Below are positions 1-5,677 of a DNA stretch of 7,237 nt, piece by piece. The notes under the pieces were generated by a model. That model did not search any database. It had not been told where the DNA came from and was given only the letters and a program-made list of their open reading frames with translations. Every line of letters begins with the position of its first letter. Position 1 is the stretch's first letter. Location: contig JAJYPZ010000053.1 in assembly GCA_021794855.1 (NCBI GenBank), positions 1 to 7,237 on the forward strand. Direction: 5' to 3'. The position numbers and the translations under genes are program-made. The DNA is from Pseudomonadota bacterium. GTDB taxonomy: Bacteria > Pseudomonadota > Gammaproteobacteria > Burkholderiales > Sulfuriferulaceae.

Positions 1-276
1 GACTCCGGGGTCGTGGACTTCTATGCCCAGATAATCGTTGCCGGGATGCGCGGCGGCGATTTCGGCGGTCGCGTCGCCCATGCCGAAACCGATTTCCAGG
101 ATTTTCGGCGCGACGCGGCCGAAAGCTGCCTCAAGATCCATCGTCTGAGCGCTATAGGGAATGCCGTAGACGCTTTGCAGCTGTTCCTGCGCCCGTCGTT
201 GAGCGATCGACATGTGACCGCGGCGCAGGACGAAACTTCGGATGGGCCGACCGACCGGACTGGCTTGGTCGTTCAT
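1..276 (-). CDS. trmB: tRNA (guanine-N7-)-methyltransferase TrmB, N-terminal part (runs off the left edge)
   Basis: This is the first 92 codons of TrmB, the SAM-dependent enzyme that makes m7G at position 46 in the variable loop of many tRNAs. The visible protein begins [20 protein letters not shown], which matches the family's N-terminal arginine-rich pattern (RxIRSFVxRxG). It continues into the Rossmann-fold SAM site: residues 59-67 read ILEIGFGMG (motif I), and residues 82-92 read [11 protein letters not shown], close to the LGIEVHSPGVG of E. coli TrmB. The catalytic FPDPWHKxRHxKRR segment lies outside the window. The ATG at 276-274 shares its A with the thiG TGA stop (TGATG), so translation is probably coupled to thiG; I see no strong Shine-Dalgarno of its own. 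thiS-thiG-trmB is, as I recall, also the order in Pseudomonas. Identity is secure; only the downstream two thirds are missing, through window truncation and not gene damage. Confidence 0.95.
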   Translation of the reverse strand, partial: MNDQASPVGRPIRSFVLRRGHMSIAQRRAQEQLQSVYGIPYSAQTMDLEAAFGRVAPKILEIGFGMGDATAEIAAAHPGNDYLGIEVHDPGV

Positions 277-1058
277 CAGCTGCCGATCACGCCGGCGACG
301 GGCGAAGAAGGGCTGGCAGTATAGATTTTTTTGGCCATGCGTCCAGCAAGAAACGCCTCGCGTCCGGCCTGTACGGCTTTTCGCATCGCGCCCGCCATCA
401 TCACGGGCTGCTGCGCGCCGGCAATTGCCGTATTCATCAGTACGCCCGCACAGCCCAGTTCCATCGCGATGGCGGCATCGCTGGCAGTGCCGACGCCGGC
501 ATCGACGATGACGGGTACGCGCAATTCGTTAATGATGATTTGCAGATTCCACGGATTGAGTATGCCCATCCCGGAGCCGATGAGCGACGCCAGAGGCATG
601 ACCGCGACGCAGCCCATCGCTTCGAATTGCCGGGCGACAATAGGGTCGTCGGAGGTGTAAACCATGACCTTGAAGCCTTCCCTGATCAGAATCTCCGCCG
701 CCTTGATCGTTTCGATTACGTTGGGGTAGAGGCTTTTCGGGTCGCCCAGCACTTCCAGCTTGACCAGGTCGTGACCGTCCAGTAGCTCGCGCGCCAGACG
801 CAAGGTGCGTACCGCGTCGTCCGCCGTATAGCAACCGGCGGTATTGGGCAAATAGGTATATTTAGCCGACGGCAAGCTGTCGAGCAGATTCGGCTGTCCG
901 GCTTCCTGGCCGAGATTGGTGCGGCGTATCGCCACCGTGACTATTTCTGCGCCGCTCGCTTCGACGGCCAGCCGGGTTTGCTCGAAATCGCGATATTTGC
1001 CGGTGCCTACCAATAAACGCGACTGGTATTTTTTACCGGCTATGATCAATTCGTCCAT
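276..1058 (-). CDS. thiG: Thiazole synthase ThiG
   Basis: ThiG is the cytoplasmic TIM-barrel enzyme that joins 1-deoxy-D-xylulose 5-phosphate, dehydroglycine (iminoglycine) and the sulfur carried on ThiS thiocarboxylate to form the thiazole phosphate moiety of thiamine. The 260-residue length is normal and the protein looks intact. Landmarks are: residues 15-21 LLVGTGK; residues 46-57 [12 protein letters not shown]; Lys100 in LVKLEVLGD, corresponding to the Schiff-base lysine of Bacillus subtilis ThiG; Glu102 beside it; residues 155-166 [12 protein letters not shown], a phosphate-binding loop; and residues 182-190 PVIVDAGVG with Asp186. The C-terminus ends in a short SPVAGVIGS tail. The ATG at 1058 lies 39 bp after the thiS stop; upstream there is only a weak AGGC about 14 nt before the start, so it may depend on transcription and translation from thiS. 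The TGA stop overlaps the trmB start by one base. Confidence 0.97.
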   Translation of the reverse strand: MDELIIAGKKYQSRLLVGTGKYRDFEQTRLAVEASGAEIVTVAIRRTNLGQEAGQPNLLDSLPSAKYTYLPNTAGCYTADDAVRTLRLARELLDGHDLVKLEVLGDPKSLYPNVIETIKAAEILIREGFKVMVYTSDDPIVARQFEAMGCVAVMPLASLIGSGMGILNPWNLQIIINELRVPVIVDAGVGTASDAAIAMELGCAGVLMNTAIAGAQQPVMMAGAMRKAVQAGREAFLAGRMAKKIYTASPSSPVAGVIGS

Positions 1059-1097
1059 AAATTAAAGTGTGCCTGATGAAGTGATTAGAAATAAGGG

Positions 1098-1301
1098 CTA
1101 ACCGCCGCCCACGGCGACCACGATTTCCAGCTTGTCGTCAGCCTGAAGCGGCGTAGCCGGATAAGCGCTACGCGGAACTATATCGCCGTTACGTTCTATG
1201 GCCAGTTTTTTGCCGGCCAGGTCAAGTTCGATAATGAGGTCGGCCATCGTCGCAGATTTGCGTATCTGCTTGCGTACGCCGTTAATGGTTAATTCAATCA
1301 C
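1098..1301 (-). CDS. thiS: Sulfur carrier protein ThiS
   Basis: ThiS is a small ubiquitin-fold protein. ThiF adenylates its C-terminal Gly-Gly, which is then converted to a thiocarboxylate and delivers sulfur to ThiG. The protein read here is 67 residues, starting (M)IELTINGVRKQI and ending EIVVAVGGG; the terminal Gly-Gly and the NGDIVPRS segment (compare NQQIVPRE in E. coli ThiS) identify it. I chose the GTG start at 1301-1299 because a GAGGG Shine-Dalgarno (1314-1310, minus strand) sits 8 nt upstream of it. An in-frame TTG at 1307-1305 would add two residues but lies only 2 nt from that GAGGG, which is too close. The gene is the first of thiS-thiG-trmB. No ThiF, ThiO or ThiH gene is in the window, so adenylation and glycine oxidation must be supplied elsewhere. 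There is no room for a TPP riboswitch between it and the divergent tRNA gene 50 bp away. Confidence 0.93.
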   Translation of the reverse strand: MIELTINGVRKQIRKSATMADLIIELDLAGKKLAIERNGDIVPRSAYPATPLQADDKLEIVVAVGGG

Positions 1302-1302
1302 C

Positions 1303-1331
1303 TTCAATTCCCTCGTGATTTCGAGTATGAT
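1303..1331 (+). promoter_or_regulatory. Candidate sigma70 promoter of the tRNA-Gly gene
   Basis: TTCAAT (1303-1308, three of six matches to TTGACA) and TATGAT (1326-1331, five of six matches to TATAAT) are separated by exactly 17 bp. They would start transcription near 1338, about 14 nt before the mature tRNA 5' end, which is a plausible short leader for a single tRNA. The element overlaps the Shine-Dalgarno region of the divergent thiS gene. It is a motif match only; the -35 box is poor. Confidence 0.4.
1310..1314 (-). promoter_or_regulatory. Shine-Dalgarno of thiS (decides GTG start)
   Basis: GAGGG on the minus strand is 8 nt from the GTG at 1301 but only 2 nt from the alternative TTG at 1307. 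The spacing favours GTG. Confidence 0.6.
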
Positions 1332-1351
1332 AAGAAACTGATTTTACCACA

Positions 1352-1425
1352 GCGGGTGTAGTTCAATGGTAGAACGAAAGCTTCCCAAGCTCTAGACGTG
1401 GGTTCGATCCCCATCACCCGCTCCA
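1352..1425 (+). tRNA. tRNA-Gly, anticodon CCC (reads GGG), CCA encoded
   Basis: All four arms can be folded by eye. The acceptor GCGGGTG (1352-1358) pairs fully with CACCCGC (1415-1421). The D stem is GTTC/GAAC (1361-1364 with 1372-1375). The anticodon loop TTCCCAA (1382-1388) contains anticodon CCC (1384-1386). The T stem is GTGGG/CCCAT with loop TTCGATC. The discriminator base is T1422, and CCA is encoded at 1423-1425. From memory it closely matches E. coli tRNA-Gly(CCC), the glyU product, which reads the GGG codon. One oddity is that the anticodon stem is AAAGC/GCTCT, so the second pair is A28-C42 where E. coli has G-C. The T stem has a terminal G-U wobble. The gene stands alone with its own promoter candidate just upstream. 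Confidence 0.96.
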
Positions 1426-1441
1426 GTCTCGTCCGCTTCCT

Positions 1442-1459
1442 GTTTATCCTGACATAAAC
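1442..1459 (+). terminator. Weak hairpin after tRNA-Gly, possible terminator
   Basis: GTTTAT (1442-1447) and ATAAAC (1454-1459) form a 6-bp A/T-rich stem with a 6-nt loop (CCTGAC), followed by a T-rich stretch (TTGTCTTTTATG). It lies 17 nt beyond the encoded CCA, where a tRNA terminator would be expected. The stem is weak and the T run is interrupted, so this is tentative; it could also simply be A/T-rich promoter-proximal DNA. Confidence 0.3.
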
Positions 1460-1472
1460 TTGTCTTTTATGT

Positions 1473-1501
1473 TTGAAAATATACGCGCCTGAAGATAAAA
1501 A
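1473..1501 (+). promoter_or_regulatory. Candidate sigma70 promoter of the DUF1631 gene
   Basis: TTGAAA (1473-1478, five of six matches to the -35 consensus) and TAAAAA (1496-1501, four of six to the -10 consensus) are spaced by 17 bp. Initiation would fall near 1508, giving a 5' leader of about 137 nt before the ATG at 1645. This is a motif match without experimental support; the same A/T-rich stretch offers other weak -10 boxes, such as TAGAAT at 1525-1530. Confidence 0.4.
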
Positions 1502-1523
1502 CTATTAATATCGTGGTTATGGT

Positions 1524-1539
1524 CTAGAATGAAATCTAG
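1524..1539. repeat. Short perfect dyad, CTAGA-N6-TCTAG
   Basis: CTAGA (1524-1528) and TCTAG (1535-1539) are inverted copies separated by ATGAAA. The dyad sits about 16 to 32 nt downstream of the predicted start of transcription, where a repressor site could act. It may equally be chance in A/T-rich DNA. Confidence 0.3.
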
Positions 1540-1559
1540 TGCTGTTGCAGCGGAAAATG

Positions 1560-1588
1560 GGGAAATGGGCAGCATGGTGATATTTCCC
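1560..1588 (+). promoter_or_regulatory. Possible 5'-leader hairpin with two minute upstream reading frames
   Basis: GGGAAAT (1560-1566) is complementary to ATTTCCC (1582-1588), giving a 7-bp stem with a 15-nt loop that ends 56 nt before the ATG of the DUF1631 gene. Two tiny reading frames overlap it: ATG at 1557 (seven codons, stop TGA 1578-1580) and ATG at 1565 (nine codons, stop TAG 1592-1594). Neither has a well-placed Shine-Dalgarno. The structure is visible in the sequence; a regulatory role is a guess. Confidence 0.22.
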
Positions 1589-1629
1589 GACTAGGTCTTG
1601 GAATAGGTCGTTTGTCTGCTTGGCAGGCG

Positions 1630-1634
1630 AGGAG
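1630..1634 (+). promoter_or_regulatory. Shine-Dalgarno of the DUF1631 gene (decides ATG 1645)
   Basis: AGGAG lies 10 nt upstream of ATG 1645. The longer in-frame possibility, TTG at 1612, has no comparable site and would add the 11-residue tail MSAWQARRAAY, so the shorter start is preferred. Confidence 0.6.
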
Positions 1635-1644
1635 AGCGGCATAT

Positions 1645-3960
1645 ATGGAAAACAGACAACGTAATGTGGTGAATTTGTCGCAATTCGATAAACCCAGGCA
1701 GTTATTGAGCCCGGGCGAAGTTGCCTTGCTGCTTAAAGACTGCAGGGACAGGCTGATCAGCGCTGTCGAACATGTCTGGGGCGAGACCAGAGTGCAGGTC
1801 GAGAACGATCTGATCGATCTGGCCGAAAACTCTCCTATTCTGGAAAACAGAAATTTATATTATCAGGCGCAGGGTTTGTTGCGTAATCGCAACGAGTCCT
1901 TGAATGCCGGTTTGCGCAAGAATTTTATCGTCCTGGTGGAAACCCACATACGCAGTACGCGCGAGGCCGCTGCGGTACCGGTCGAGATCACAGCGGATCT
2001 GGACCTGTCGTTGGTCGACGAGGCAGCCTTCGAAGAATCGCTGGCGCTCAGTAAATCGGCAACGCGCATGCAGATGAATGCCGTAGAAGAATTGGCGGCA
2101 CTGGAACAGCGCATTGCAGCATTGTTGCGTTTGCCGCCGGACCGAAACGCGGTTAATCCTTTTGCGCCCAAATATCTATGCGAGGCGTTTTTGACTGCCA
2201 GTAAGGAATTGGAAACGAATTCCCGTGTCCGCTTGATATTGCTGCAACATTTCGATTCGCATGTCGGTCCTGTTTTGCCCAGAACGTATCAGAAGATCAA
2301 TCAATTTCTGATGGAAAAGGGCATATTGCCGTCGATTAAGGTCGGCATGAGCGGGATGCGCGAACGTAACCGGATTGTCGCAAAAAATCAGACTGCCGGG
2401 GGGGAAGGAATGACCTCGGCAACCGCAGGGGCCGAAGGTGGAGAAAATTCCGATAATATCGATGTATTCGCATTATTGCAGCAATTATTAAACCAGCAGC
2501 ATAGCCAAGTGTCGTCGGGTGGCGTAACTGGCGGGGGCATACTGCAAAACTCGCCACAGCATTCGCCGGAGCAGATTACTGCAAACCAGATTGCAGCTTT
2601 GACTTTGTTGCAACGCGGCCAGTATTCCGGCAACCCGGGAGTCAAGCTGGATCCGGGCATCATTCAGGCCGGCACGACCAATATCCTGCGCGATATCCGC
2701 GATGCCGGTCTGGTGCAGGCGACTAACCGGACCGACGATTTCGTGATCGACATCGTTGCCATGCTGTTCGATTACGTGTTCGACGATGAAAATATCCCCG
2801 CCGCACTCAAAGCGCTGATCGGACGCTTGCAGATCCCCGTTTTGAAAATCGCGATGCTGGATCGCCAGTTTTTTTCCAGAAAAACGCATCCTGCACGTCG
2901 TTTGCTCGACGAAATGGCCAGCGCGTCGGTAGGCTGGACCGAAACCGGCGCATATAATTCGGCGCTCTACGTCAAAATGTCCGATATCGTGCAAACGGTA
3001 ATCAATGATTATGCAGAAGACGTCAGCGTTTTCGAAAAGCTGTTGGCGGACCTGGAAGCTTTTGTCGCGAATCATGAGGCTGAAGCAGAAACTGCCGTCA
3101 ATGAAACGGCCAAGGCGCTTGAAGAGGAGGAACGCGTACAGGCCGCGAGCGTAATCGTACAAGACATCGTCAGCCGGGTCTGCGGCGAAAACGAGAGTTT
3201 CGATCGCTCCGGTCAGTCGCAGCCGGCTTATCCGGATTTGATCGTCCAATTCGTCATGAGTACCTGGCAGAAAGTCCTGCTGCACGTCTATCTTCACGAA
3301 GGCGAACAGAGTTCCGCGTGGCAAACGGGCTTGAAAACCATGAGCGATCTGTTGTGGAGCGTGACCCCAAAATTGACTACCGAAGATCGCCTGGGCCTGG
3401 TTTCCATGCTGCCCGACCTGTTAAAACAATTGCGCGACGGGATGAATCTCATCCAGCTCGATTCCGCCCGGCGAGAAGTGATTTTTTCCGGACTGGTGTC
3501 CTGTCACGCGGTAGCGGTCAAAGCGGGCCTCCAATCCTCGGCCAAATTGCAAGGCGCCGATGCCGAAGCTTATTCTTCGGCTCTTGCTGGCTCAGCGCAG
3601 ACGGAACCTCCTATTGAAACGATCGATGAAGTGACGGAGCATTTCGATTTTGCAAACGATCCCGCCGAGTCTATGGACGAGGACGAATTTACCGAGCAGG
3701 CGCGCGCACTTAAAAAAGGTATGTGGCTGGAATTTGCCGATGCCGGAGGGGGCAGTCATCCAGCCCGGTTATCGTGGGTGAGTTCGTTGCGTGGCGTTTA
3801 TCTGTTTACCAATAATCAGGGGCTTAATGCAATCACTATCGCATTGCCCAGACTTGCGGCGCGATTGCGCAGCGGCGAAGCGCGAATAATAAAAACCACT
3901 TCATTGACTGAGCGAGCGGTGGACCGTTTGATTGGCAAGCTGCAGGGGCGCAGCCGGTAG
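1645..3960 (+). CDS. DUF1631 family protein, 771 residues, function unknown
   Basis: This is a long, soluble, mainly helical protein with no signal peptide or membrane segment visible. It matches my recollection of DUF1631 (Pfam PF07793) proteins of beta- and gammaproteobacteria in several places. Residues 37-95 are an N-terminal helical segment ending LYYQAQGLL and a basic stretch. Residues 194-231 are VRLILLQHFDSHVGP...MEKGILPSI. Strongest are residues 366-431, with VIDIVAMLFDYVFDDENIPAALKALIGRLQIPVLK followed by DRQFFSRKTHPARRLLDEMA and a GW. Residues 245-345 look like a disordered Gly/Gln/Ser-rich linker between the two helical halves. Residues 475-502 are highly acidic and probably coiled coil. 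Residues 688-745 form a beta-rich C-terminal module (KKGMWLEF, ARLSWVSSLRGVYLFTNNQG) that resembles part of a PilZ barrel, but I see neither RxxxR nor NxSxxG in it. The gene is apparently monocistronic and converges on the neighbour at 3984. Some database entries label relatives thymidine phosphorylase, and nothing here supports that. Family membership is fairly secure; function is unknown. Confidence 0.87.
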   Translation: MENRQRNVVNLSQFDKPRQLLSPGEVALLLKDCRDRLISAVEHVWGETRVQVENDLIDLAENSPILENRNLYYQAQGLLRNRNESLNAGLRKNFIVLVETHIRSTREAAAVPVEITADLDLSLVDEAAFEESLALSKSATRMQMNAVEELAALEQRIAALLRLPPDRNAVNPFAPKYLCEAFLTASKELETNSRVRLILLQHFDSHVGPVLPRTYQKINQFLMEKGILPSIKVGMSGMRERNRIVAKNQTAGGEGMTSATAGAEGGENSDNIDVFALLQQLLNQQHSQVSSGGVTGGGILQNSPQHSPEQITANQIAALTLLQRGQYSGNPGVKLDPGIIQAGTTNILRDIRDAGLVQATNRTDDFVIDIVAMLFDYVFDDENIPAALKALIGRLQIPVLKIAMLDRQFFSRKTHPARRLLDEMASASVGWTETGAYNSALYVKMSDIVQTVINDYAEDVSVFEKLLADLEAFVANHEAEAETAVNETAKALEEEERVQAASVIVQDIVSRVCGENESFDRSGQSQPAYPDLIVQFVMSTWQKVLLHVYLHEGEQSSAWQTGLKTMSDLLWSVTPKLTTEDRLGLVSMLPDLLKQLRDGMNLIQLDSARREVIFSGLVSCHAVAVKAGLQSSAKLQGADAEAYSSALAGSAQTEPPIETIDEVTEHFDFANDPAESMDEDEFTEQARALKKGMWLEFADAGGGSHPARLSWVSSLRGVYLFTNNQGLNAITIALPRLAARLRSGEARIIKTTSLTERAVDRLIGKLQGRSR

Positions 3961-3983
3961 AACGTTAGAAGCTTAGCTGTCGG

Positions 3984-5633
3984 TCACGCAACCACGGAGG
4001 CTCCCGCAAGAATCCAGGTATCGCCTTTTTCCAGCATCCGGTCCAGGCTGACGAGCAGGGTTTTTTGATCCAGCGTCGTTTTGAACTGGCGTTCACGTGA
4101 ATATTGTATGCTGTCGATGATCAGGGAAAAATGCCCGTTACGCGGCATGCTGGTCATTATCGCCATGATCGCTCCGTTGTCGGGGACTGGTGAACTGACG
4201 CTTCCCGCCGATTGCAGCGGATGCAGCATCAATAGCACCGGGGTATGAGCCATGATTTCCATCCCGACGTGCGTATTATTTTCCTGATCACGCAAGAGTC
4301 GTCGAACTACCGCCAGTTTCCATTGCGCCTTGTTTTCTTGTACTCCAGTCAGGCAGCCCAGACGCAGCCAGTTGTTATCGGACGGCGGACTGCAGGCTAA
4401 ATAGCCTTTTTGGCTTTCATTTTCCGTCACCCAGTTTTCTAAAGGCAGCGTCGGTTTTTTTTGCGGGCGAAACCCCGCTTGCTGGCGATTACGCGTTGCT
4501 TCAGTGACGAATCCGTATAACTGGATATCGATCATTTCATCATAACGTATATCCGTATCGTATTCGGCACTTGTATCGCTCCCGAAACCATCGGTTTTCA
4601 GGGCGGTACAGATAATGTAAAACCCGTGGATGACATTCAAAAGCTTTTTTGCTTCGATGCGCGGATTTTTACGTAATTTTCCCATATTTGCGGGCGTCAA
4701 CTGTAACTCGGCATACGCCAGCATTTTAAGGTATTCAGGTAAGCGGGCATCGGTTTCGGTGGTTGAGTCAGGTTTCGAAGTAGTAATCACTTGCCTGGTG
4801 CGCCGCAGCTGCGCAAGCAGGGTGGAAGCATCCCAAGCGCGGCAATGAGCGGTGAACGATTGCTCGGTTACCCGTTCCACGCCTCCGGGTCGGGATAGAT
4901 TAATGCAGAAATGGTGGCGCCCCGGTATGGGATTTTTTTCTATTTCGACCAGATGGACCCATTTAAGTATCCAGATATCGGCCATTTCGATTTGTCGGGC
5001 TCGTAACGAGCTGACGTGTATCTGGCTCAATAACAATACCCGCATATATTGATTGGAGCATCTCGAACCGCTGCTGTATAACGGAATAAGTTCCTGTTCA
5101 AAGGCCCTTTCTTCTGCATAACGATACGTATTGTGAAGCATCAGCCAGAAATCCTCGCCAGGAGGGTCATAATGGATAAAGCGCCATTTAAACAAATGAC
5201 CGAGATTGTGCAGCGCGCGCAAGCATATTTTTCGCAGCGTTTCGTCATCGAAACCGGCAGGGTCCCGGACGCGTTCAGGATCGATGGCTTCATAGCAGAC
5301 ATGGCTCAATTCGTTATAGCAGCTATAAATACCGCGCCAGAGCAGGCTTTCCATGGCGGACGACATGCGGGAATGACGCAGGTATTGCGCGCTCAGGCTA
5401 TGCAATAAAGGTTGGGCGTAATCGTCGATCGTCATGATCACGTCGAGCCGGTCTGGTTCCGCCATTTTGCCTTTTTGCCGGCGCACGTCCTGTAGTGCGC
5501 AGATTATTTGCTCCGGTGTACCTTTTGTATCGGTAGCGGACAATTCGCTCAGCCATTGCGTAACGTTTTTTCGATTGGCAAATGGATTCAGCTTGGATTT
5601 GTTGGTATTAAAAGGCATCCATTTATCAAACAT
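3984..5633 (-). CDS. Uncharacterised 549-residue protein with PilZ-like C-terminal module
   Basis: I do not recognise a named gene. The protein is soluble, with no signal peptide or membrane helix. Residues 1-385 look helical: residues 5-30 carry MPF...NVTQWLSEL, and residues 60-118 carry PDRLDVIMTIDDYAQPLLHSLSAQYL and a Trp/Tyr-rich helix. Residues 400-465 look like a PilZ-type beta barrel: N405-E-S407-Q-K-G410 fits the NxSxxG half of the c-di-GMP-binding signature, then LRLGCLTGV, WKLAVVRRLL and HVGMEIMA alternate as strands. The usual RxxxR switch is not clear; residues 381-389 (RNRQQAGFR) supply arginines at the wrong spacing. Residues 466-549 add a further beta-rich tail ending DTWILAGASVVA. 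Such helical-plus-PilZ-like proteins occur in other beta/gammaproteobacteria, as I recall, without a known role. ATG 5633 is preceded by AGGGGGGG ending 4 nt upstream, a Shine-Dalgarno containing a run of seven G. The gene follows alaS in the same direction after 170 bp and converges with the DUF1631 gene. c-di-GMP binding is inference; real coding status is well supported by length, start signal and domain-like pattern. Confidence 0.88.
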   Translation of the reverse strand: MFDKWMPFNTNKSKLNPFANRKNVTQWLSELSATDTKGTPEQIICALQDVRRQKGKMAEPDRLDVIMTIDDYAQPLLHSLSAQYLRHSRMSSAMESLLWRGIYSCYNELSHVCYEAIDPERVRDPAGFDDETLRKICLRALHNLGHLFKWRFIHYDPPGEDFWLMLHNTYRYAEERAFEQELIPLYSSGSRCSNQYMRVLLLSQIHVSSLRARQIEMADIWILKWVHLVEIEKNPIPGRHHFCINLSRPGGVERVTEQSFTAHCRAWDASTLLAQLRRTRQVITTSKPDSTTETDARLPEYLKMLAYAELQLTPANMGKLRKNPRIEAKKLLNVIHGFYIICTALKTDGFGSDTSAEYDTDIRYDEMIDIQLYGFVTEATRNRQQAGFRPQKKPTLPLENWVTENESQKGYLACSPPSDNNWLRLGCLTGVQENKAQWKLAVVRRLLRDQENNTHVGMEIMAHTPVLLMLHPLQSAGSVSSPVPDNGAIMAIMTSMPRNGHFSLIIDSIQYSRERQFKTTLDQKTLLVSLDRMLEKGDTWILAGASVVA

Positions 5634-5637
5634 AATT

Positions 5638-5645
5638 CCCCCCCT
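5638..5645 (-). promoter_or_regulatory. G-rich Shine-Dalgarno of the 549-residue gene
   Basis: On the minus strand, A followed by seven G ends 4 nt before the ATG at 5633. It is a usable ribosome-binding site whose effective spacing would change if the homopolymer lost or gained a base. Confidence 0.5.
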
Positions 5646-5656
5646 GTTGACGCAGA

Positions 5657-5677
5657 ATAATCGGGGCCCCGTATTAT
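5657..5677. repeat. Palindrome upstream of the 549-residue gene, possible operator
   Basis: The perfect 10-bp palindrome CGGGGCCCCG (5662-5671) is flanked by complementary arms ATAAT (5657-5661) and ATTAT (5673-5677), with a single unpaired T at 5672. It lies 24 bp before the start codon of the minus-strand gene. A sequence of this symmetry could bind a dimeric regulator, or form a hairpin (GGCC loop) in the 5' leader. A GATAAT box (5679-5674, minus) overlaps one arm, but I found no convincing -35 partner. There is no T run next to it, so it does not look like an intrinsic terminator of alaS. Confidence 0.4.

Noticed and set aside
13..511. Plus-strand open frames across trmB and thiG
   Set aside because: They are antisense to two securely identified genes and resemble no known protein.
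1302..1351. TPP riboswitch upstream of thiS
   Set aside because: Only 50 bp separate thiS from the tRNA gene and none of the conserved TPP-aptamer elements (CUGAGA, ACCUGA) can be seen, so there is neither room nor sequence for one.
1612..1644. Upstream TTG start for the DUF1631 protein
   Set aside because: It lacks a good Shine-Dalgarno, whereas ATG 1645 has AGGAG at 10 nt; the extra residues look non-conserved.
2488..3324. 278-codon open frame on the minus strand inside the DUF1631 gene
   Set aside because: It lies wholly antisense to a well-supported family member, its translation shows no recognisable domain, and the codon pattern of the plus-strand gene explains the lack of stops.
3961..3983. 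Bidirectional terminator between the convergent genes
   Set aside because: The 23 bp contain no stable inverted repeat or T run; termination signals, if intrinsic, must lie inside the neighbouring coding regions.
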